DNA of 64,000 nt, taken from assembly GCF_900590755.1 (NCBI RefSeq), contig NZ_UUOC01000051.1, forward strand, positions 1 to 64,000, written 5' to 3'. The notes under the pieces were generated by a model that was not told the origin of the DNA, made no database searches, and saw nothing but the letters and a program-made list of their open reading frames with translations. A program made the position numbers and the translations under genes. Origin of the DNA: Pseudomonas viridiflava. Its GTDB lineage: Bacteria; Pseudomonadota; Gammaproteobacteria; Pseudomonadales; Pseudomonadaceae. Below, piece after piece: positions 34,787 through 44,167 of the stretch; position 1 is the first letter of the stretch, and the number at the start of each line of letters is the position of its first letter.

Positions 34787-34876
34787 GTGGGACCGGCTTT
34801 AGCCGGGAAGAGGCCGTCATGATCACTGATGATTTGTGGTCAGAAATACCGCTTTCCCGGCTAAAGCCGGTCCCAG
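34787..34876. repeat. REP inverted pair, family A
   Basis: Arms GTGGGACCGGCTTTAGCCGG and CCCGGCTAAAGCCGGTCCCA, between msrB and gpx. Confidence 0.9.
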
Positions 34877-35008
34877 GTCGCACTTCAGATTTATAACAGG
34901 TCCGTGCCGCAGGCTTATAAACCCCTATCAACCCCAAGAATCAACGTGCGCGCCAGTCATTGGCGCGCTACTTTCAGTTCCCCCCCCGCTTTTCAAGGAA
35001 TCACGGTC

Positions 35009-35486
<478 letters not shown>

Positions 35487-35494
<8 letters not shown>

Positions 35495-37859
35495 CCAGCT
35501 TGCTGCTCGACTCCTGCTGTGAAGCGGGCAGCCATTGCTCCAGCAGACTGACCAGTTCGGCGCGGCGAAACGGCTTGGCCAGGTAGTCGCTCATTCCCGC
35601 CGCCCGGCAGCGATCACGTTCTTCGGGCATGGCGTTGGCGGTCAGGGCGATGATCGGCAGCTGCGGCCAGCGCCCGCTCTGGCGGATCTGCCGGCTGGCT
35701 TCATAGCCATCCATGACCGGCATGTTGCAATCCATCAATATCAAATCGAACGGGACGAGCTGCAATTGCTCCAGCGCTTCTGCGCCATTGCCGCTGATCA
35801 CCACCTCGCAGCCCAGTTTGCTCAACATGCCTTTGGCCACCAGCTGATTGACCGGATTGTCCTCGACCAGCAGGATTCTCGCCGGACGCAGGCTTTTGTT
35901 GTCAGTGTCGGCGAAGTTCTGCTCCGGCCCCTGCTCGGGCTGCAGGGCCCGGCGCAGACTTTGGTACAGCGCGTTCCGTGCCAGCGGGCGAGCATGTTGC
36001 AGTAACGGCGCAAGGGCGCTGACCTGTTCGCTGGGCATGAAATTGCCGTAAGCAGTCACTAGCAGGATCGGCACATGGGTCATGGGGCGCATGCCGAACA
36101 GGCATTCCGGACAATCGGTGATCAGCAGGTCAGGATTGACCTGGCTTTCCAGCCCCTGGGCCTTGTCGTCCACCCCCCAGCGCTGGAAGTCGATGCCCCA
36201 GCCGGGCAAAAAGTTGCTCAACAGCTCCACCAGCCCGCTGCCAGCCTGACTGACCACCACCACACGACCTTTGAGCAGTGGCGGTGCAATGGCAGGCAAG
36301 TGGATCGGCAGGGGCAAGTCAGCGCAGAACTGGCTGCCAAAGCCTGACTGGGACTGAATGCTCAAGCGCCCGGACATCGCCTCGCACAGGTTGTGGGTCA
36401 GCGCCAGACCCAGACCGGTCCCGCCGAATTGTCGGGTGATGGCGGCTTCGGCCTGGGTAAACGGCTGGAAAATCCGCGCCTGGGCTTCTTGGGCGATGCC
36501 AATACCGGTATCACGGACCTCAATGCGCACCCGGTTTTCCAGGGTTTGCGGGTCCTGATAGTGATTGAGTCGTACGTCTACCCGACCGAAACGGGTGAAC
36601 TTCAGGGCATTGGAAAGCAGGTTGCTGACGATTTGCCGTACCCGCGTCGGATCACCCAGCACCAGCGCTGGAAAGCGCGGATCAATCAGGCAGGTGAGCT
36701 CGACACTGGGGGCGGCGTTCTGGGACAGCAGATTGGCGGTGTCTTCGACCAACAGGCCCAGATCGAACGGGATGCGCTCGACCTGCAAATGCCCCGCGTT
36801 GAATTTGGACATGTCGAGGATATCGTTGAGCAACTCCACCAGCACTTTGCCCGAGTCGTGGGCAATGGACAGTTGTTGACGCTGCTCAGGGTTCAGAGGG
36901 CTGTCCAGGGACAGCGAAAGCATGCCCAGCAGGCCATTGAGCGGCGTGCGGATTTCATGGCTCATGTTGGCGAGGAAGGCGGTTCTGGCCTGCGCCATAT
37001 CCAGCGCGGTACTGCGCGCGGCCTGCAATTCTTCGTTGGACTGGCTCAGGCGCGCATTACTTGCCTCCAGCTCTCGGGTGCGGGCTGCGACGATGTCTTC
37101 TAGGTCGTTGAGGTGCCGGGTCAGCCGGTCTTCTGCATCACGGCGTCGGCCAAACTCGGAGACGACGCTGTCGATCTGACGATTGGCGACTTTGACCAGC
37201 ACGCCGATTTCGTCTTCTTCATGGTTGGGCGGGCATGCCAGGCGGCGCTGGGCGGGGTTACGGGAGTCGCGGCTGGCCAGCTCGCGAATGACGCCCACCA
37301 GTGGCTTGGTCAAGGTCATGTAGAACAACAGCATCAGGATGCCCGCCAGCACCAGGCTGCGCACGAATCCATTGAGCAGAGTAATGCCTGCGCGTTGCAG
37401 GAACTGGTTGCCGAAGGCGAAGGTGTCGACGGTCAGGCGCAGGGTGCCGATGGCTTCGTTGGGCAGATGGGCCAGATTCAGAATGTCTTCGAACTGGCGG
37501 CTTTCACCAAACAGAAAGTCGCTGACTGTTCGATAACGGCTCTGGACATAGGGCCGCTCTACGCTTGCAAGCACCATGTTGTTGTTATCGGTGAGCCGCG
37601 CACCGATGACAGCGGGGGATTGCAGCAGCCCCAGGGTCAGCTCCTGAGCCAGCTCGGCATCGATGTTGTAGGCGATTCGCGACGCCGGGTTGTGGCTGAT
37701 TTCCAGCAGCGAGCGAATTTCACGATTGATGGCAGCGTCTTCACTGGCATAATCGATGGCAATTTGCAGCAGGCTCAACAGGAATCCCAGGATGAACCCG
37801 AGCAGCACGGTCATGCGGGCCTGTTTATAGGAAAGCCGGTTGGTGAACGCTATATCCAT
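35487..37859 (-). CDS. sagS: Hybrid sensor histidine kinase, SagS-like
   Basis: 790 residues. Order: membrane segment at about 17-37, periplasmic sensor to about 160, second membrane segment about 163-185, HAMP-like linker and coiled coil (about 230-290), HisKA with MSHEIRTP near 300, ATPase domain (GIGIA, GGTGLGLAL), a degenerate receiver-like domain (about 535-645) and a true receiver with the phospho-accepting aspartate in LILMDCNMP near 712; no Hpt domain. The msrB-gpx neighbourhood is where P. aeruginosa has sagS, which steers surface attachment and biofilm entry through HptB and BfiSR. The SagS name rests on length, domain order and context. Confidence 0.85.
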
Positions 37860-37965
37860 AAAGCACTGCTACGTCATATGGCCTTTGCGGGGGCAAGCAT
37901 AGCTGATCGCGATGCGATGGCGGAGATTGCGTGGGCAAGCCATTTATTTGGGCATGCCCCGATTC

Positions 37966-38040
37966 CGTAGGAGCTGCCGAAGGCTGCGAAAAACGATTTA
38001 TCTGACACACCGCTTTCGCAGCCTTCGGCAGCTCCTACAG
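37966..38040. repeat. REP inverted pair, family B
   Basis: Arms CGTAGGAGCTGCCGAAGGCT and AGCCTTCGGCAGCTCCTACA, between the divergent sagS-like and DUF815 genes. Confidence 0.9.
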
Positions 38041-38080
38041 AGTCTTCTTAGCACTTATTCAGATAACCAAGGAGACATTC

Positions 38081-38971
38081 GTGGATTCTCGTTTAAACGC
38101 ATTTCTCGAACGCGCCGACGCTGTGCTGGCGCGGCTGGAACCTTTGCTGCCAGCGCTTCGTGAGCCGGTCGACTGGTCACAGGCGCTGGCCGCGCGCTGG
38201 GTTCGTGAGGGTCGCAGCGGTTACCTGATGCCGCTACAGGTCAGCCTCGATATGCGCCTGTCCGATTTGATCGGTGTCGATAAACAGCGCGACCAGTTGG
38301 GCCGCAATACCCGTCAGTTCATCGACGGCCTGCCTGCCAACCACGCGCTGCTGTGGGGCTCTCGCGGGACCGGGAAATCATCACTGATCCGTGCCCTGCT
38401 GGCCGAGTACGCCCAGGCCGGCTTGCGATTGATCGAAATCGAGCGCGATCACCTGGGCGATCTGCCCCGCGTTGTCGAGTTGCTGCAAAAGCTGCCGCAA
38501 CGCTTCGTGCTGTTTTGCGACGACCTCTCGTTCGAAGCGGGGGAAAGCGATTATCGGGTGCTCAAAAGCGTGCTCGATGGCTCGCTGGAGCAGGCTCCGG
38601 ACAACGTTCTGTTATACGCAACCTCCAACCGTCGTCATCTGGTGCCGGAAAAAGAGAGCGATAACCTCCATTGGCAGCAGATCGATGGCGAGGTACACCC
38701 CAGCGAAGCGGTCGAAGACAAGATTGCCTTGTCGGATCGATTCGGCCTGTGGCTGTCCTTCTATCCATTCACTCAGGAGCATTTCCTGAATGTCGTTGAA
38801 CACTGGATCACCCAACTTGCTCTGCCAACTGGCCTGAACTGGCAGCGCGATGAGGAGCTGGACAAGCACGCGATTCGCTGGGCAACCGGGCGCGGCAATC
38901 GCAACGGTCGCTGCGCCTATCAATTCGCGCGTTACTGGGTGGGCCTACAATTGCTGGAGCAACAACCATGA
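38081..38971 (+). CDS. DUF815 family AAA-type ATPase
   Basis: 296 residues of the DUF815 ATPase family. Walker A is LLWGSRGTGKSSLIRALL (about residues 90-107), Walker B FVLFCDDLSFE, sensor-like YATSNRRHLVPEK. Start is GTG at 38081 with AAGGAGA upstream. The stop overlaps the start of msrC by 4 bases, so the two are translationally coupled. Biological role unknown; it has the form of an ATPase that remodels a partner protein. Confidence 0.87.
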   Translation: MDSRLNAFLERADAVLARLEPLLPALREPVDWSQALAARWVREGRSGYLMPLQVSLDMRLSDLIGVDKQRDQLGRNTRQFIDGLPANHALLWGSRGTGKSSLIRALLAEYAQAGLRLIEIERDHLGDLPRVVELLQKLPQRFVLFCDDLSFEAGESDYRVLKSVLDGSLEQAPDNVLLYATSNRRHLVPEKESDNLHWQQIDGEVHPSEAVEDKIALSDRFGLWLSFYPFTQEHFLNVVEHWITQLALPTGLNWQRDEELDKHAIRWATGRGNRNGRCAYQFARYWVGLQLLEQQP

Positions 38972-39450
38972 TTGATTTGCAAAACGCCGGAGCAGGGCTG
39001 GATGGCTATGGCCTGCTGGCTGCACAGCTTGAATCTCTATTGGCCGATGAGCGCGACTTCATTGCCAACGCCGCGCAGTTCTCGGCGTTTCTCTATACCC
39101 AGATCGAAGACCTGAACTGGGCCGGTTTCTATTTGAACCGTGATGAAGAACTGGTGCTGGGGCCGTTTCAGGGGCAGATCGCCTGCGTGCGTATCCCTTT
39201 TGGTCGTGGCGTCTGCGGTGCGGCCGCACAGAGCCGCCAGACCCAGCGTGTAGAGGACGTGCATGAGTTCCCCGGGCATATCGCGTGCGACAGCGCATCG
39301 AACAGCGAGCTGGTCGTGCCATTGGTCAAAGAAGGGCGTTTGATTGGTGTTCTGGATCTGGACAGCCCGAGTGTGGCGCGTTTCTCGGAACAGGATCAGG
39401 CGGGGATCGAACAGTTGGCCGCTATTTTTCTGAGATTGACTGACTGCTGA
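38968..39450 (+). CDS. msrC: Free methionine-(R)-sulfoxide reductase (GAF domain)
   Basis: Reduces free methionine-R-sulfoxide in the cytoplasm. 160 residues, one GAF domain; the three functional cysteines are C73 (GQIACVRIPFG), C83 (GRGVCGAAA) and C107 (GHIACDSAS), with the same spacing as E. coli fRMsr. Coupled to the DUF815 gene by a 4-base overlap. With msrB this gives two methionine-repair enzymes within 5 kb. Confidence 0.93.
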   Translation: MIDLQNAGAGLDGYGLLAAQLESLLADERDFIANAAQFSAFLYTQIEDLNWAGFYLNRDEELVLGPFQGQIACVRIPFGRGVCGAAAQSRQTQRVEDVHEFPGHIACDSASNSELVVPLVKEGRLIGVLDLDSPSVARFSEQDQAGIEQLAAIFLRLTDC

Positions 39451-39460
39451 AGTGACAGAC

Positions 39461-39488
39461 GGTTGGCGCGCCAGGCGGTGCGCCAACC
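39461..39488. other. 9-bp inverted repeat between convergent genes
   Basis: GGTTGGCGC, 10 bases, GCGCCAACC. It is at the msrC 3' end; no T-run follows, so if it ends transcription it is not a classic terminator. Confidence 0.5.
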
Positions 39489-39496
39489 GAGCGCTA

Positions 39497-40267
39497 TCAG
39501 TCGTAGATGACTTTCTTCTTCCATTCCGATTCGACTTCGTCCGCCTTCAGACCTTCGGTCAGGGCGTTGTCGTCATCTTCGGTCGGCGCGATATTGGTCA
39601 ATACCATGGAGTTGGCGCGGGCCAGTTGTTTCTCCATCGCCAGCAACGCGTGCTGGTATGTCACCGGGTCGGGCTGGTTTTTCAGATATTGCACGCCGCG
39701 CTCGAATGCCAGACGGGCCTGACCAGGCTGCTCCTGCTGGAGTGCCGCCTGACCGAGATTATTGAAGAACTCGATGTGCAGCATCACCAGGATATTGCGA
39801 ATCTCGCGGATCCAGTGCTTGGCTTCGCTGGTTTGCAGATAGCCATCGTGTGCAGCGCGGGTGACCTGACCATGCAACGCTTCCAATAGAAAGCGTACGT
39901 CCTTGGCCTTGGCTTCCGTGAGGATCGGGCTTGCCGGGTTGGTGACGGCAATCGCTTCACCCTGGCCGACCAGTGTCTCCAGCTCGGCAATGCGGCTCTT
40001 GATTTGCGCGTCGCCTTTATCCATGGCTGCCATGCGCTGCACCACGTTGAGCTCAAGGCGAGTCATCAATAGTTTCAGCGCCGGGGTAACCAACTGGCCC
40101 GGGAAGGTCTCGGATATTTCCGAGCAGCGACGCAAGCGGTCGGCAAGCTCCAGCTTAGCCCGGGCTTTGTCCAGTTTGGAGTTTTCAGCCACATGGTTGA
40201 GGTAGCCGATCGCGATAAGGAGCGCAATGCCGGCTACTACCATTAGGGTAATCATGAGTGGAGTCAC
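39497..40267 (-). CDS. Conserved hypothetical protein, membrane-anchored
   Basis: 256 residues with an N-terminal hydrophobic anchor (residues 5-24, MITLMVVAGIALLIAIGYL), then a soluble, mostly helical body and an acidic C-terminus (APTEDDDNALTEGLKADEVE). The start is GTG at 40267 with GAGG about 9 bases upstream; ATG 40255 is possible. I recognise it only as a protein conserved in Pseudomonas. Convergent with msrC. Confidence 0.7.
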   Translation of the reverse strand: MTPLMITLMVVAGIALLIAIGYLNHVAENSKLDKARAKLELADRLRRCSEISETFPGQLVTPALKLLMTRLELNVVQRMAAMDKGDAQIKSRIAELETLVGQGEAIAVTNPASPILTEAKAKDVRFLLEALHGQVTRAAHDGYLQTSEAKHWIREIRNILVMLHIEFFNNLGQAALQQEQPGQARLAFERGVQYLKNQPDPVTYQHALLAMEKQLARANSMVLTNIAPTEDDDNALTEGLKADEVESEWKKKVIYD

Positions 40268-40449
40268 CGCGCTAACCTCTATATAGCTGTAGTCAATTGA
40301 AGCGAGTGTAGTGGCTAAGCACTATTGCGCATAGATGTACTGGTCGGAGTTTGTCTTGCCTCACCCCAAATGAATGATCTCTTGCCTGGGCCGGTTGCCT
40401 TGGGAAAGGGTGGCGAAGTCATTGATTTAGATAAATTTTCATAATGGGG

Positions 40450-40478
40450 TTGACGACCCCTCAATCCATCCATAGAAT
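40450..40478 (+). promoter_or_regulatory. Promoter of the tRNA-Glu/tRNA-Gly transcript
   Basis: TTGACG, 17 bases, TAGAAT, then the GC-rich discriminator GCGCGCC (40479-40485), typical of stable-RNA promoters under stringent control. Confidence 0.85.
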
Positions 40479-40540
40479 GCGCGCCACTTACAGCGTAAAG
40501 CGTCAAGCGAAGCGCAAATAAGTAGTGAAGTTGTACGTGT

Positions 40541-40616
40541 GTCCCCTTCGTCTAGTGGCCTAGGACACCGCCCTTTCACGGCGGTAACAGGGGTTCGAGT
40601 CCCCTAGGGGACGCCA
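40541..40616 (+). tRNA. tRNA-Glu (anticodon TTC)
   Basis: 76 bases including encoded CCA. Acceptor GTCCCCT pairs with AGGGGAC; anticodon arm CCGCC-CTTTCAC-GGCGG; T arm GGGG-TTCGAGT-CCCC. Confidence 0.97.
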
Positions 40617-40620
40617 TATT

Positions 40621-40696
<76 letters not shown>

Positions 40697-40704
40697 TATT
40701 TAAC

Positions 40705-40735
40705 AAAAACGCCGCTCACTAGAGCGGCGTTTTTG
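40705..40735 (+). terminator. Terminator of the tRNA transcript
   Basis: AAAAACGCCGCTC, ACTA, GAGCGGCGTTTTTG. Confidence 0.93.
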
Positions 40736-40764
40736 TTTGTGCGTTTTGTAATGTTGGCACCACC

Positions 40765-40840
40765 CTGTAGGAGCTGCCGAAGGCTGCGAATCGCGGTGGA
40801 TCAGGAATGTCGCATTCGCAGCCTTCGGCAGCTCCTACAG
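40765..40840. repeat. REP inverted pair, family B
   Basis: Arms CTGTAGGAGCTGCCGAAGGC and GCCTTCGGCAGCTCCTACAG, between the tRNA terminator and hipA. Confidence 0.92.
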
Positions 40841-40841
40841 A

Positions 40842-42107
40842 TCATTGGATCCTGAAGTCAGCATGCAGCCGCTTCCAGTGATCCCGTAAAACAGCCTTCT
40901 GACTTTCCGGCATCTCACTTCCCTCCAGGGCTTCAGGCCAAAGTGCGCGTGCTTTTTCCAGGGTGGCTCTGAGGTTGTAGAGGACTGGCCGCCATGGGAT
41001 ATCCCCATACTCCGCCCAGCGCTTGAAATGCGCTAAAGAAGCCTCGTACCAGTTTTTTTCCTTATCCATATTCAGGCCGAACCGCGCCTCATCAAGGATG
41101 TAAGCCTTGGTCACGACGATGTCGTAGGCGGGGGAGAGTTCGGCGGTGTGGCCGTCTGGATAAATCATGCTCCAGTTTTTCAGGTGCGCATCGCCGTTCG
41201 CCAGGAGGATATTCACCAGCAGTCGCACGGCCATCTGCACCGCGTCTCGCTGGCCGTGGCTGGAATTCTGGTAAATCAGCTTGCCAATCTGGTCGTAACT
41301 GCCAGCCGTGTACTTGTCATGGGCGTAGGCAAACAAGACCTGCGCGAAATCTTCTGAGTGGACGCGTTTGCTGTCTGGCAGTCGATCATATCGACGGATC
41401 CCGTAGGCATATTGCTCGTTTGGCAGATTGATGTTCGGCAGTGCCTCAATGTTGGACATGTCGATCAGCTTAATCTCGGGGATGTCGACCCCGGCCAGTG
41501 CCGCGAGCGTCATCGCGGTGTATTCGTTGAGCGGCACAAAGGGGTGGACGGTTGATGGCGTCTTGATGATCCAGTCACCCGGGGCAGTGCGGTCGCCGGT
41601 GATGTAGCGACCGTCCTGATCGCGCATGGAAAACTTCATCTGAACCCCGGCCAGAGAGAAGTGAGCCCGGCTGTCGGGAATGTCGATGACGGCAGGCTCG
41701 ATCTTTCCATGTTGTTGCAAGGCCAGTACCGGGACCTGAGAAGCCTCGATAGGCTCGGCTATCAATGCGCCGGGCAAATCGCGGCCGAGCCAGCCGAGCA
41801 GGGGGAACTCGTTGTCCCGGTGGACTTTCATTGCCTGGGACAGGTAATTGCGCAAAGCGCCTTCAGGTAGCAGGTTGCTGAGCACCGGATGCAGTTTGTG
41901 ACTGCTTGTAAAGGGGTGGCTGCGATCCAGCTGCCGGGCCAGAGACGCGGGGTTGGCATGGGACAGGGTCAGCGGTTGCCTGGCTTCGTTGTGCAGATAT
42001 TCCGGGGCAAGGGTAAATACATTCTTGCCGTTGGAGTATCCCGCGACATAACCGACGTTTTCGCCTTGCAGGGTCAACCGTAAAGCCGAGACCGTTTCCT
42101 TGGCCAT
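40842..42107 (-). CDS. hipA: HipA-type serine/threonine kinase toxin
   Basis: 421-residue HipA-family kinase. In E. coli HipA phosphorylates glutamyl-tRNA synthetase and causes growth arrest and persistence. Visible: SLAGVQMKFSM (P-loop segment with the autophosphorylated serine), the catalytic loop LLANGDAHLKNWSM and the metal-binding LSPAYDIVVT, so the kinase core looks intact. The N-terminal HipA-N domain is at about 10-105. The start shares a base with the stop of hipB (TAATG), so the pair is coupled. Confidence 0.93.
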   Translation of the reverse strand: MAKETVSALRLTLQGENVGYVAGYSNGKNVFTLAPEYLHNEARQPLTLSHANPASLARQLDRSHPFTSSHKLHPVLSNLLPEGALRNYLSQAMKVHRDNEFPLLGWLGRDLPGALIAEPIEASQVPVLALQQHGKIEPAVIDIPDSRAHFSLAGVQMKFSMRDQDGRYITGDRTAPGDWIIKTPSTVHPFVPLNEYTAMTLAALAGVDIPEIKLIDMSNIEALPNINLPNEQYAYGIRRYDRLPDSKRVHSEDFAQVLFAYAHDKYTAGSYDQIGKLIYQNSSHGQRDAVQMAVRLLVNILLANGDAHLKNWSMIYPDGHTAELSPAYDIVVTKAYILDEARFGLNMDKEKNWYEASLAHFKRWAEYGDIPWRPVLYNLRATLEKARALWPEALEGSEMPESQKAVLRDHWKRLHADFRIQ

Positions 42108-42430
42108 TAAAGGTCACCCCAAGGATTTTCAACCTCTTCATTCACCGAGAGGGCCTGCCTCACAGGTTCAGGGTAGCGCTGATCGACTTCAGGTTGAGTT
42201 TCGCCGTTGAGGATCCTTTGCACTGCAGCCAGTTGCGATTTGGGGACCAGAACCATTACGGAGTCTAGCCCTTCAGCAATCTGATCCAGAGTGTTGAGAC
42301 GCGGGTTGCCGCCGGCTTCAATTTTGCCGTACTGCTGGCGGGTCAGCCCGGCACGTAATGGCATCTCCTGGATTTTCACTCCAAGAGCAAGGCGGCGTTT
42401 GCGGATTTGATCAAGTAAGGTGGTTTTCAT
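42107..42430 (-). CDS. hipB: HipB-type antitoxin, XRE-family DNA-binding protein
   Basis: 107 residues, longer than E. coli HipB. N-terminal helix-turn-helix at about 8-60: IRKRRLALGVKIQEMPLRAGL, TRQQYGKIEAGGNPRLNTLD. The C-terminal tail (EVDQRYPEPVRQALSVNEEV) is acidic and could contact the toxin. Expected to neutralise HipA and repress the operon; palindromes upstream at 42519 and 42549 are the likely sites. Confidence 0.88.
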   Translation of the reverse strand: MKTTLLDQIRKRRLALGVKIQEMPLRAGLTRQQYGKIEAGGNPRLNTLDQIAEGLDSVMVLVPKSQLAAVQRILNGETQPEVDQRYPEPVRQALSVNEEVENPWGDL

Positions 42431-42518
42431 GGCGCGGTCTCACAGTGAGCGGCCATTATGTAATCTATGTGGCTCAAGTCAAATAATTAGAGTCATATAA
42501 ATTACATTTCATGTATTT

Positions 42519-42534
42519 GAGCTTTATATGGCTC
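42519..42534. promoter_or_regulatory. Candidate HipB operator 1
   Basis: GAGCTTTATATGGCTC, GAGC-N8-GCTC palindrome. A weaker match (GAGTCATATAAATTAC) lies at 42490, nearer hipB. Confidence 0.6.
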
Positions 42535-42548
42535 TTAATGTCTTTTTT

Positions 42549-42564
42549 GAGCCGTATAAAGCTC
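42549..42564. promoter_or_regulatory. Candidate HipB operator 2
   Basis: GAGCCGTATAAAGCTC, the inverted copy of operator 1 with one mismatch; the centres are 30 bp apart, about three helical turns. Confidence 0.6.
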
Positions 42565-42581
42565 ATAATCAACCGTGGGCT

Positions 42582-43922
42582 TCAGAGCCCACTCACATCC
42601 CGCATCAGCAATCCAAAGCGCAGATCGACCGCTTCCGGGATCCGGATGTACACCGTATGCCCATCCCCCGGCGCGACGCCGATCGCCTGGCCCTTGGCGT
42701 TCTGCAAGCAAGCCAGATCAAAATGCAGGTTGCCCGCTGGTGTCATCAGTTCAAGATTGTCGTCCACGTAAAAGCGGTTTTTTACCCGCACCTCTGCCAA
42801 CCCGTTGCGTCGTTCACCGGTCAGTTCGCCGACAAACTGTTGTTTCTCGGAAACCGAGCTGCCGTTCTGATAGTTCTGATATTCATCATGCACATGCCTG
42901 CGCAGGAAGCCTTCGGTGTAGCCGCGCTGAGCCAGTGACTCCAAGTCACCCATCAGGCTGCGGTCGAATTCACGGCCAGCCGCGGCGTCGTCGATGGCAC
43001 GACGGTAAACCTGGGTGGTACGGGCGCAATAGAAGTGGGATTTGGTCCGGCCTTCGATTTTCAAGGAGTGCACGCCCATGCGGGTCAGGCGCTCCACGTG
43101 CTGAACGGCGCGCAGGTCTTTGGAGTTCATGATGTAAGTGCCGTGTTCGTCCTCGAAGGCTGGCAATAGCTCGTCGGGGCGGTTGGCCTCCTGGAGCAGG
43201 AACACCTGATCGGTCGGTGTGCCTTCGCCCAGAGTGGGTTCAGGCTGGAAGGTCTGCACAATCTCGCCGAGCTGGTTGTGCGTGGCCTCCTGCGCGGAAT
43301 ACTTCCAGCGGCAGGCATTGGTGCAACTGCCCTGATTCGCATCACGCTTGTTCATATAGCCCGACAGCAGGCAGCGACCGGAATAGGCCATGCACAGCGC
43401 ACCATGGACAAAGACCTCCAGCTCCATGGCTGGCACCTGCTGGCGTATTTCCTCTATTTCCTCAAGAGACAGTTCCCGGGACAGGATGATCCGGCTCACG
43501 CCTTGCAGCTGCCAGAACTCGACGCTGGCCCAGTTCACGGTGTTGGCCTGGACCGACAAATGGATCGGCATTTGCGGGAAGTGGCGACGTACCAGCATGA
43601 TCAGCCCGGGATCGGACATGATCAGCGCATCCGGGGCCATGGCGATGACCGGCTCCAGATCCTTGAGAAAGGTCTTGAGCTTGGCGTTATGCGGCGCGAT
43701 GTTCACCACAACATAGAAGCGCTTGCCCTGGGACTGTGCTTCCTTGATGCCAATGGCGAGGTTGTCGTGATCGAACTCGTTATTGCGCACCCGCAAGCTG
43801 TAACGTGGCTGGCCTGCATAAACCGCATCGGCTCCGTAGGCGAAGGCGTAGCGCATGTTTTTCAGGGTGCCGGCCGGGGCCAGGAGTTCGGGAGCAAAGG
43901 GAATGGCAGTCGAGAGGGTCAT
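42582..43922 (-). CDS. trhP: TrhP (YegQ), U32 family tRNA hydroxylation protein
   Basis: 446 residues. TrhP makes 5-hydroxyuridine at the wobble position 34 of tRNAs, the first step to cmo5U. It shows the U32 signature with the cysteine cluster EVFVHGALCMAYSGRCLLSG, then NQGSCTNACRWKY, and the C-terminal barrel DGHTVYIRIPEAVDLRFGL. ELLAPAGTLKNMRYAFAYGA at the N-terminus is typical. No gene follows in the same direction except hipBA, which has its own operators. Confidence 0.92.
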   Translation of the reverse strand: MTLSTAIPFAPELLAPAGTLKNMRYAFAYGADAVYAGQPRYSLRVRNNEFDHDNLAIGIKEAQSQGKRFYVVVNIAPHNAKLKTFLKDLEPVIAMAPDALIMSDPGLIMLVRRHFPQMPIHLSVQANTVNWASVEFWQLQGVSRIILSRELSLEEIEEIRQQVPAMELEVFVHGALCMAYSGRCLLSGYMNKRDANQGSCTNACRWKYSAQEATHNQLGEIVQTFQPEPTLGEGTPTDQVFLLQEANRPDELLPAFEDEHGTYIMNSKDLRAVQHVERLTRMGVHSLKIEGRTKSHFYCARTTQVYRRAIDDAAAGREFDRSLMGDLESLAQRGYTEGFLRRHVHDEYQNYQNGSSVSEKQQFVGELTGERRNGLAEVRVKNRFYVDDNLELMTPAGNLHFDLACLQNAKGQAIGVAPGDGHTVYIRIPEAVDLRFGLLMRDVSGL

Positions 43923-43993
43923 GAAGTGGCGTCAGTCGCGAAATCCGCAGGGTAGTGGACTTGGCGCGAGGCTTTATTGATCTGGCGCAGTCT

Positions 43994-44074
43994 CTGTAGG
44001 AGTCAACATGTTGGCGAGGCATTGGATCTATAAACATAGGAATATCGCCTCGCGAACAAGTTCGCTTCTACAGG
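43994..44074. repeat. Degenerate REP pair, family C-like
   Basis: Arms CTGTAGGAGTCAACATGTTG and CGAACAAGTTCGCTTCTACAG; the centre of the left arm has diverged. Confidence 0.6.
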
Positions 44075-44167
44075 TTTTGCATATAGAGCTAGGCCGAAAA
44101 TGAATTTAGGGAATAAAGACCTGAATGCTATGGTTCGTCCGCCTGTGTTGACCTGGAGTAGTAGCTC

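Noticed and set aside
40315..40506. Small minus-strand reading frame upstream of the tRNA genes.
   Set aside because: No ribosome site and it overlaps the tRNA promoter.
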